NCBI GenBank assembly: GCA_009602725.1
Contig: WELB01000160.1
Span: forward strand, 263,023 to 280,260
Length of the DNA stretch: 17,238 nucleotides
Origin: Spirogloea muscicola
Taxonomy: Eukaryota; Streptophyta; Zygnematophyceae; Spirogloeales; Spirogloeaceae
Direction of reading: 5' to 3'
Every line of letters begins with the position of its first letter. Position 1 is the first letter of the stretch. Of this stretch, positions 1 through 7,324 are shown piece by piece. A program made the position numbers and the translations under genes. Under the pieces are notes generated by a model. That model made no database searches. It was given only the letters and a program-made list of their open reading frames with translations, and had not been told where the DNA came from.

Positions 1-90
1 GAGCCGCCGCGGCGGCTCGCGGTCGGCGCCGCCATGATGCCTGCCGTCGTCGGGAGCCTGCGGCCATGACCGGCGGCGGCGGCGGCGGCG

Positions 91-2249
91 CAGATCGACG
101 CCTTCACGGACCGCGCCTTCGGCGGCAACCCCGCCGCCGTCGTCTACCTGCCCTTCTCCCGCGGCGCGCGCTGGATGCAGCTCGTGGCCCGCGAGTTCAA
201 CGTCTCCGAGACCGCCTTCCTGGTGCGCCGCCGCGGCCGCCGCCCCGCCGCCGCCGCCGCGGGGCAGGGCCAGCCGGCGCTCATGCAGCTGGACGCCGGC
301 GGCGGCCTCAAGCCGGTGAGGAGGCTGGTGCCGCCGCCGCCTGGCAACGAGTTTGACCTGTGCTGGTTCACACCCGAGACCGAGGTGAGTCCAGGATTTA
401 GGGTTTACGGTTTTAGGGTCTAGGGTTGACCCTAAACCCTAAACCCTTCACCTTAATTCTCAACGATCGTCAATCAGGGTTTCGGGTACACATAAACCCT
501 AAACGTAAATTTTGAGCAATCTTTGATTGTGGGCAGTTGTATGTGCCGAGGTGAAGCTTTGGTTTGCGGCTGAGCGCTTAGGCTCGCCTGAGCGCTTGGC
601 ATGGCCTTGACCTTCGGCGTGCGGCCGCGGCCAGGTGGACCTGTGCGGCCACGCGACGCTCGCGGCAGCCCACTTGCTCTTCTCCTCCGGCATTGTGGAC
701 GGCGACGTCGTCCACTTCCACACCAAGTCGGGGATCCTCACAGCCGACCGCATCACGGAGGCCGATGACTTAGCGAGCAGCTCCACCGCCGCTGCCGACG
801 AGGGTGGGGGGGGCGCCGGTGATGGCAGCAGCGCCCCGTCGACCTCAGTCGCACGGCGGCCCTCTGGGCGTGGCGTGTTGGAGCTAGATTCTCCTGCGGA
901 TCATGCACAGGCCATTGCAGAGACAGAGTGGGGCCCTGTTCGTGACGCCCTCGGCTGCGAGGATGTTGCCTTCGTCGGCCGCAGCAGCTTCGACTTACTG
1001 GTAGCGCTTATGCTGAAGGCCTTTGCCCTTGCCCTTAGTCCTCACCTAGCCCTTACATGCTGAGACTAGCTAAGCTTGAAGCATGATATCTTATCAAAGG
1101 ACTTTCCATCTCCACCGCTGTAAAGTAAAGACCGAGCTCTGAGTTGTCAACTGAGCAGTCAGAAACGCACGCACTATGTGCAGCAATCGTTTAGCACATG
1201 AGCGCGCTTCGATGGGGTTTGAGATTCCTGTCGTTGTTTCTATTGACCCCTCTTTCATATTCCTTCCTCAATGGCCTCGCCTGCCCTGCTGTGTGCCGTC
1301 CCCAACCTGAACAAGGCTTTCATAAGATGCAGGTGGAGCTTCCTACTGCCGACGCCGTCCTCCAGGCCCGTCCAGACTTCGTAAAGGTCAAGGAGCTTGG
1401 TGGCAGGGGCGTTTGCATCACTGCACGTGCTCGGGATGGCAACGGCCACGATATCGTGTCCAGTTTCTTTGCGCCGCGGTGCGGCATCGATGAGGTGGGC
1501 ACAGCTTCTCTGTAGAAAGCAGTACTCCAGGTCGCTTTCAAGCATGTCCAAGGTCTGAGGTGAAAATGGTCAAAACCACAGGTTGCTGTGGATTGATAGG
1601 TCACCACTCAGCTCTGAGTTACTCTCAAATCTCATGCAATCATCAGAAGGTCGGCTGGAGACCTGCCATTAATTCTGAGACTCTCATATGCTGGTTGTGC
1701 AGTACTTGTCGTAGGTGCAGTCTGACATTGATATCCTGTAGCTGGCCAAATATTCTTAAAGTCATCCAGCGAGAAAGGTAGGATGTCAGGTGGGTGGGTC
1801 ACCATCCACCCACCTGTTGTCAAGCTCCATTGGCTGAAGCAGTTGCACGGCTGTGTCTCCTGGCTGTAAATTGATGTCAGGACCCAGTGACGGGCAGCGT
1901 CCACTGCACGCTGGCAACGTACTGGGCTGAAAAGCTCGGCAAGGATGAGCTCCGTGCCTTCCAGGTCCGTGGCAGGGCAAGTTGCGCTAAATGTCGGGTC
2001 GACTTATGTGCATGCTCGTCTTTTTGGCCGTTAGGCTTGCACTGCTGAACTGATTTGTTGCGCTTGCCAGACCAAATCTTGATAATGCGAGGCACATTCC
2101 TGTACTCGCGTGTGCAGGCTTCAGCCCGGGGCGGCTGCTTGATGCTGCATTATCTACGGGAAGCTGAAAGAGTGAAGCTCCGGGGCAGCGCCGTCATGGT
2201 CATGGCCGGCGTGCTGCTCAATACCACCGCCAAGGACGTTGAGCCATAG
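91..2249 (+). CDS. PhzF-family (phenazine biosynthesis-like) isomerase/epimerase, five exons, 5' end unresolved
   Basis: Exons: about 91-384, 635-1000, 1333-1494, 1881-1964 and 2118-2249 (stop TAG), about 345 residues, all introns phase 0. Seen in order: QIDAFTDRAFGGNPAAVV, then VAREFNVSETAFL, WFTPETE joined to VDLCGHATLAAAH, a divergent Gly/Ser/Ala-rich linker, SSFDLL joined to VELPTADAV, GGRGVCITA, FFAPRCGIDE joined to DPVTGSVHCTLATYW, and ASARGGCLM near the end. These are the hallmark motifs of the PhzF/YddE fold, a two-lobed diaminopimelate-epimerase-like fold. They include the Glu of SETAF (codon 208-210), the His of CGHAT and the Asp of DPVTGS, all linked to catalysis in PhzF. The substrate in plants is unknown. 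The protein is probably soluble, because no membrane segment is visible. The exon 4 donor (GTCCGT at 1965) is weak but gives the family-expected join. No ATG lies in frame between the TGA at 67-69 and codon 175, so the start is unsettled. Family assignment is near certain. Confidence 0.9.
397..504. repeat. Interstitial telomere-like repeats, both orientations, in PhzF intron 1
   Basis: TTTAGGG occurs at 397-403 and again, in degenerate form, around 412-427 (TTTAGGGTCTAGGG). The opposite orientation follows at once as ACCCTAAACCCTAAACCC around 429-446, and AAACCCTAAAC recurs at 494-504. The facing orientations could form an imperfect hairpin. TTTAGGG is the Arabidopsis-type telomere unit used by most plants and several green algae. 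The tract lies wholly inside the 250-nt first recognised intron, so it is interstitial and not a chromosome end. Confidence 0.75.
571..600. repeat. Short direct repeat TGAGCGCTT x2 just upstream of PhzF exon 2
   Basis: TGAGCGCTT at 571-579 is repeated exactly at 589-597, with an AGGC-TC-GCCT inverted core between them. It lies 35-64 nt upstream of the exon 2 acceptor at 633-634. No function can be assigned. It may be a remnant of a dispersed GC-rich repeat. Confidence 0.5.
1787..1816. repeat. Perfect 11-bp inverted repeat in PhzF intron 3
   Basis: CAGGTGGGTGG (1787-1797) and CCACCCACCTG (1806-1816) are exact reverse complements separated by 8 nt, so the transcript could form a strong stem-loop. 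The left arm follows GATGTCAG, and the same octamer recurs at 1873-1880 as the real acceptor of exon 4. The first copy therefore looks like a decoy acceptor next to the hairpin. No function is established. Confidence 0.7.
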
Positions 2250-3148
2250 GGTGGTGTGCTGGCTTGGTCAAGCCAGGAGGATTGTTGTGAATAGCCCGTG
2301 CGGATGATCGCAGTTCTTGTGATATGACCACATTCAGGACAGGCCGAGCAAAGGATTGCCTTCGGTACTCCGGCCAAAAAACGTTCGGTGCTGCCTCAGA
2401 AGGAGAGTGCATTCCCAACATGCGTACGTCGTTCCTGGATTATGCCCCATTTGTGTGAGCAAGCTGCTGTACCGTGGACTGTGGACCCGACCAGAGCCCT
2501 ATGAGTTGAAGCGGCACTAGCCGCCGCGCTGCCAGCAGCGGGTTTGGCTCCGTGACAGGAGAGATTCGGCGGGCTTGAGGATCGAACAGAGCTCCTACAA
2601 TGTTCAATTGCAGACTCCCAGGCAGCCCTCTGCTTTGGCGTCTATCTGCTGGCACGGGGCGGACGATGCTGCGGGGCTCGGACCACCACCGTCATGGGCT
2701 GCGTGACAGAAAGGGAGGCTGATTCAAGCCCATGCGTTGTCCCGGATATAACTTGTGCAAAAAGAGTAAGGCTGCATGAGTTAGCACAGGGCTTCCTCTA
2801 TTCGAAGGTGGCTAAGGTGACAGTGTGACGTAAGGACTCACAGGTGAGCACATACAATACCGACGATGAGACGATGTGAGAAAATACGGTGCGCATGAGC
2901 CATGCCTCAGTGGGGGAAGGCGGCTGGGAGACAGGCATGGAACGGCTCTGTGTTTTGCCGGGGGGGGGATTAGACGGCGCCCAAGCGGCGGTGGGTGATG
3001 GCGAACCGCGACGGGCCGACGGTCGCGACGTACACATGGTACACAGGGAAAGGCACCGCCCGCGGCTGGGAAAGGCATGGAAAGGCACGGCGCCGATGAG
3101 CGGCTGGAAAGGCAGGGAACGGCTGGTGCCGCGTGGCACACGGGGATC

Positions 3149-3154
3149 CACGTG
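3149..3154. promoter_or_regulatory. G-box core CACGTG upstream of the PP2C gene
   Basis: CCACGTGGG spans 3148-3156, an extended palindromic G-box that bZIP and bHLH factors bind in plants. It lies about 600 nt upstream of the chosen PP2C start. GGGCCCAC at 3185-3192 nearby fits the reverse complement of the class I TCP consensus GTGGGNCC. Both are short motifs that occur often by chance in GC-rich DNA, so a regulatory role is only a possibility. Confidence 0.3.
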
Positions 3155-3710
3155 GGAGGCCGCGTTGCCGAACGTTGCCGCGCGGGGCCCACTTGGCTTG
3201 TCGCGGGTTGGGGCACGGAGCAAACGTCCCCGACCCGCTCCCTCGGGGGCGCAAATCTGGTCGACGCCCGGTCAAGCCGCGCCGTCGTAGGCGGTCAAAT
3301 GCACAAATGCGGGAGGCCGGGCAGAGCAGTTTTCCCCCACATCCACCGGGCGAAGAGCAATCTGGGGTGCTCACGACAAGTCGCGCCGCCGCCTGGCGGC
3401 CAATGGGGAGCAAATCGGGCCTGGCGGCCGAATCGGGGGGCCCCCCGGGGGTTTGACACGGATCCCATCGCCGGCAAAATGGAGTGTTACGATAATGTCA
3501 GCCGCGCCGGGAGATCGTGCCCTCCCCCCCTCCCCGCCAGCCGGTCACACGCCCATATGAGCCTCTCGCCTCCTGGCCCTCGCCCCCTCCTCCTCCTCAC
3601 CGGCGAACCGGGGGTCAGCTGCCTCTCCGACATCGCTAGCAGTGTACCCCTCGCCGCCGCCAGCGGCGCCGCCGCCGCGTCTCGCGCCGCGCCTCGCGCC
3701 GCGATTTGTT

Positions 3711-3740
3711 GCGGCGGCGGCGGCGGCGGCAGCGGCGGCA
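3711..3740. repeat. GCG/GGC trinucleotide repeat in PP2C 5' leader
   Basis: A run of GGC/GCG triplets with one AGC interruption ends about 15 nt before the ATG at 3755. Similar triplet tracts occur at 72-90 (PhzF start), at about 4024-4044 just inside PP2C intron 1, and around 16962-16990 upstream of the coiled-coil gene. The window thus repeatedly has (CGG)n-type microsatellites near gene starts. Confidence 0.7.
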
Positions 3741-3754
3741 GGCCCACACAGAAT

Positions 3755-6167
3755 ATGGGTGTCCTTGGCGAGAGGCCGGCGCGCGGCACCTCTGCCCAGC
3801 AGTTGGTGTCCAAGCGGCTCAGANCGGAGACGGCCGAGGCCATGGCCGCCGCCGCGGCAGCGGCCGCGCCGCCGGCGGAGGAGCTCAGCGTGAGCTTCGA
3901 GTACCAGTGCCGCAGCAGCTGCGCGCTCCCCGATGACGACGACGCCGCCGCCGCCGCCACGGCGTCGCCCTCGTCCTCCTCCGCCGCTGGCGGCCTCGAC
4001 TGGAGCGGCCACTCGCCGGTGAGCCGCCGCCGCCGCCGCCGCCGACGACTGCCGCATCCATCGCCAACGATTGCCGCGCCCGTCTCCGCCTAGTGGCTGC
4101 GGCTGCGCTCCGAAGGCGCCGCTTTGGGGCTGTCTCGCGCGGCACGTGCGCCAAAGCCGAGCCTTGCGCGCCAAAGCCGCCGGCTTGCCCGCCGCGATGA
4201 CGGCCGCGGCGATGCCCACGACTGGTGTCGAGGGCAGCGACCGTCGCCGACGTTGCTGCTCACATTGCATGGCTGCCATGCCGCGGGGCTCGTGTCAGCG
4301 CTGGCGGCAGGAAGATCCTGCCTGTCAGAGACAATGGCAAGGTTTTCACCGCTGATGCTGACGCCAATGCTGACGCTGACGCTGGCGCTGGCGCTGTCTG
4401 CTGCCAGAGCGAGGAGGGCAGCGTGAGGTCGCGACGGAGCGGCTCGTTCCACTGCCTCGCCGGCGCGGCCATGGGCGCCAACGCCACGCTGGCCAACACG
4501 ACGCTGGCGGGCGGCCTCATTGGCGGTGTGGTGCTGCCGGGCCTGGACTCGCCACGCACCTTCCGCCGCGTCGAGTCCGTGGGCGGCTCCCTCTCGCTCG
4601 CCAGCAGCTCGGGCTCCGCCGGCAGCTCCGACCTCTCGTCCTCCGCCGGCGGCAGCCTCGCCTCCTCGGCCGGCGGTGGCCTCGGCTCCCTCTCCCCGCC
4701 CTCCTCCGGCAGCTTCAATAGCGGCGGCGGCGGAGGCGGAAGCATCGCCAAGGTGGCGGCAGCGGCGGCGGCGCCGGACTTACTCGCTCGATCACGAAGC
4801 GGCAGCATGGTGGTACTCCCTGAGGGGAGTAGTGGGCTCCTGCCGGCTGCGCCGGAGCTGCAGGTCGCCGGCGGTGCCGCCGGCGAGGATCGCGTGCAGG
4901 CGGTGTGTTCCGAGGAGGATGGCTGGCTCTTTTGCGGCATCTACGACGGCTTCAACGGCCGCGACGCTGCCGACTTTCTGGCCGCTAACCTCTACGAGCG
5001 GATTGGCCAGCAGCTGCGCCTCCTCGACTGGCAGCTCGCTCACGACGCATCGGCCTTCGCCGCCACTGACCACGACTGCAGCCGGCCGACTACCCATATG
5101 GTGCTGCCGGACGTGCCAGAGCATGGTGTGGCGGAGGCGGAGGCGGCCCGGCCGCCGAGCGAGGCGGCGGTGCGCGAGGCGGTGATGGGCCGCATGGTCG
5201 GCGCGCTGGCGGCGACCGAGGCGGACTTCCTGGAGATGGTGGAGCAGGATATGGACGACCGGCCCGACCTTGCCATGGTCGGCTCCTGTGTGCTCGCCGT
5301 CCTCGTCCAAGGCGATGACCTCTTCGCCCTCAACGTCGGCGACTCGCGCGCCGTCCTGGCCACCCGCCGGCCTGGCGCCGACGGCAGCAGCAAAGCGCCG
5401 CTGGTTGCGACGGCGCTCACGGAGGTGCACACGGTGGACTTTGAGCCGGAGCGCGAGCGCGTGCTAGCCGAGCACCCCGACGACCCGACTGCCATAGTCG
5501 GCACGCGCGTCAAGGGCAAGCTGCGCCTCACGCGCGCCTTTGGCGCCGGCTATCTCAAAAGCGTACGCACCGTCTGCTCCCCTTTCCCCTGGCCTGACAA
5601 GTCACGTAGTAACGCTTATGCAGGCTGTAGAATTCATTAAGTTTAAGTGGTTTGAGAGACCATTAGTGTTGACTGTAGTGCACTCTGTGGCATTTTAATC
5701 TTTGTAGTCAGACGGTGCTTGAGGACACCTGACTGAGCCAATGTCACCCGTGATTGTACCTGCAGTCGCACTTCAACGACGGGCTGATGGGCATCTTGCG
5801 CGTGCGCGGCCTCGACAGCCCGCCCTATGTCAGCTCCGCGCCGTCGGTCGCAGCGCACCGCGTGACGCCGGCCGACGCCTTCGTCGTGCTCGGCTCCGAC
5901 GGCCTCTTCGACTTCTTCACGGACCAGCAGGTCGTGGACCACGTGGCGGCCTTCACGGCAGCGCACCCGCATGGCGACCCTGCCAGGCACATGCTCGAGC
6001 AGCTCCTCGTGCGCGCCGCCGAGCACGCCAGCATGACGGTCGAGCAGCTGAAGGCGGTGCCGATTGGGCGGCGCCGCAAGTACCACGACGACGTCACCGT
6101 CGTCGTCCTCTCGCTGGGGGGCGGCCCATCAACGCTGCGGACATCGTCCACATCCACCCTCTTGTGA
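3755..6167 (+). CDS. POLTERGEIST/PLL-type protein phosphatase 2C, three exons
   Basis: Exons: 3755-4018, 4408-5562 and 5766-6167 (stop TGA), about 606 residues, both introns phase 0. This is a metal-dependent Ser/Thr phosphatase. Catalytic core motifs: GEDRV (about residue 247), GIYDGFNGRDAADFL (D268), MVGSCVLAVL, NVGDSRAVL (D400), EHPDDPTAI, VKGKLRLTRAFGAGYLK joined to SSHFNDGLMGILR, GSDGLFDFF (D518) and YHDDVTVVVLSL (D581/D582). These supply the expected metal-binding acidic residues. DGFNG, EHPDD, AFGAGYLK and YHDDV single out the plant POL/PLL clade, which acts in CLAVATA-linked stem-cell signalling and is membrane-associated in Arabidopsis. The N-terminal GSFHCLAGAAMGAN resembles that clade's SGAxxSAN box. 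The rest of the N-terminus is Ser/Gly/Ala-rich low complexity. Odd points: the family's Asp-His after the LT motif reads Val-His (LTEVH), and one codon in exon 1 contains an N. The start is inferred from the Met-Gly context, and the frame stays open further upstream. Confidence 0.88.
3824..3824. other. Undetermined base (N) in PP2C exon 1
   Basis: A single N occupies the first position of an NCG codon (residue 24), so the residue is Ser, Pro, Thr or Ala. It does not disturb the frame if exactly one base is present. It lies in a GC-rich segment where assembly is difficult. Confidence 0.95.
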
Positions 6168-7324
6168 AGCGGCCAACAGCTAAGCTGACCCGCCCACGAC
6201 CGCCGGCACTACGTCGTTGCTACTAGTGAGGCGAGGGCGATGGCTCTTGGTCGCCGGCGGCCACTTGTGTGGCTCGCCCAGAGCCCCCCTGTTTTGCAGC
6301 AGCCTCTGTCTTGCAAGCCTGCAGCAGCCGCAGGGCAGACCGGCAGAGTGTGCTGCTGCCGCAATCGCAACAGAGTTGCTGTGGTTGCCTCGCCCCTTTT
6401 GCCCGGCTCTCCCTTTTGACAGCGCCACCTGAGGACGTTTCCTTAGAGAGCACAGCCACGCTACCTGCTGTGGTGTTGTCCATTTGTAGCATACATGCCT
6501 CAATTGCACAGGCACACTTATGCTGGTGGCTTATGGCTACTTGGTGGGTTACGCTAATTAGTGGACTATACAGGAGGTCCATATATCACTTATACATAGA
6601 TTGCTACAGATTGGCTACCAAGTATACAGTGGGTCTCTCTGTGCCCCCCACATTCTGCTCCCAGAGAGTGGAACAGCCCGAACTTTGTCCAACATGGTTG
6701 TCTCGCAACTATGTTAGCCCTTTTTGTCCACATTGTCCACTTTTCCCCCAGTAGGTGAGGTGACTGTAGTCAAACACCAGTTCATGCTTTGTGGCAATTA
6801 CTCACTGCAGCGACCAGTTGCGGCCAGTCAATTACGTAGTTGCGCAGGCTGCTCAAGTCCTGGGCGCTTTATGTGAGAATAAAAGTTATGGAGAAACATC
6901 AGATTTGAATCAGCTTAAAACAAGGTGTAATTGGAGCCACAATCTGATCATGCATTTGCGTTTTGGCTTCTTGCCTTGTTCTTGGCAATCTGTACTGGCC
7001 ATCTCAAGGAGCCTAGGCCACTGCCGGTGCAGCTAATCGCATGAGCCTGCTCCGGGAACAATAGGTTGCACACTGAAGCACCGTCTTGCCAAGGTATAGA
7101 TTTCCACATTAGGATAAAGATAAATTGTAGGCCTTAATAAATCGTTGAGAAGCTGTCTCATTGGCGCATGTTCTATGTACAGGGCAGGAGGGTTTTGCAC
7201 AGGCACTACTGCAATGGGTACTGGGCGAGCAAAATTTCTGCGATGCAGAGTACTGTGATTCTGTATGTGAAGTTGCTGTGGTCGTGGGGGACAAGTGAGA
7301 AGCCGATGGGCAACCGGGCAGCTG
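6168..7324. other. Convergent intergenic region holding both 3' UTRs
   Basis: The PP2C gene (+) ends at 6167 and the coiled-coil gene (-) ends at 7325, so the two are tail-to-tail. GC content falls compared with the exons. AATAAA occurs at 6878-6883 on the + strand, 711 nt after the PP2C stop, which could be a distal polyadenylation signal or chance. No protein family was recognised in the short open frames. I see no RNA gene or repeat here. Confidence 0.6.

Larger units (their letters stand above)
2250..3754. other. Intergenic region: PhzF 3' flank and PP2C promoter/5' UTR
   Basis: No coding region with family similarity was found here on either strand. The left part (2250-2880) has mixed composition. 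From about 2890 it becomes strongly GC-rich with several overlapping open frames, as expected by chance in such DNA. It contains a G-run at 2960-2968, related short motifs of the form GGCATGGAAAGGCA between 2910 and 3125, a G6-C6-G5 block at 3435-3451, and a (GCG)n tract shortly before the PP2C start. It most likely holds the PhzF 3' UTR followed by the PP2C promoter and 5' leader. I saw no clear TATA box. Confidence 0.6.

Noticed and set aside
397-504. A true chromosome end
   Set aside because: The repeats are few, degenerate, in both orientations and flanked by exons of one gene.
2798-3413. Several overlapping open frames of 130-150 codons on both strands
   Set aside because: Openness in many frames at once is expected in GC-rich DNA. 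The peptides are Arg/Pro/Ala/Ser-rich with no domain.
3077-3754. Extension of PP2C upstream in the same open frame (226 extra codons)
   Set aside because: The composition is that of GC-rich leader DNA with no motif of the family. The Met-Gly at 3755 is the better start, though an upstream Met cannot be fully excluded.
3545-4279. A 244-codon open frame on the - strand over the PP2C first exon and intron
   Set aside because: It is low-complexity Arg/Gly/Ala produced by GC-rich triplets. It lies antisense to an exon with family support and matches nothing recognisable.
4225-4407. Coding use of the frame just upstream of PP2C exon 2
   Set aside because: It lies within the predicted intron, carries simple GCTGAC-like repeats (Ala-Asp), and has no family similarity. 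The acceptor at 4406-4407 fits phase 0. Intron retention remains possible.
6269-6754. 161-codon + strand open frame in the convergent gap
   Set aside because: Cys/Ser/Leu-rich with no recognisable domain, and positioned where 3' UTR is expected.
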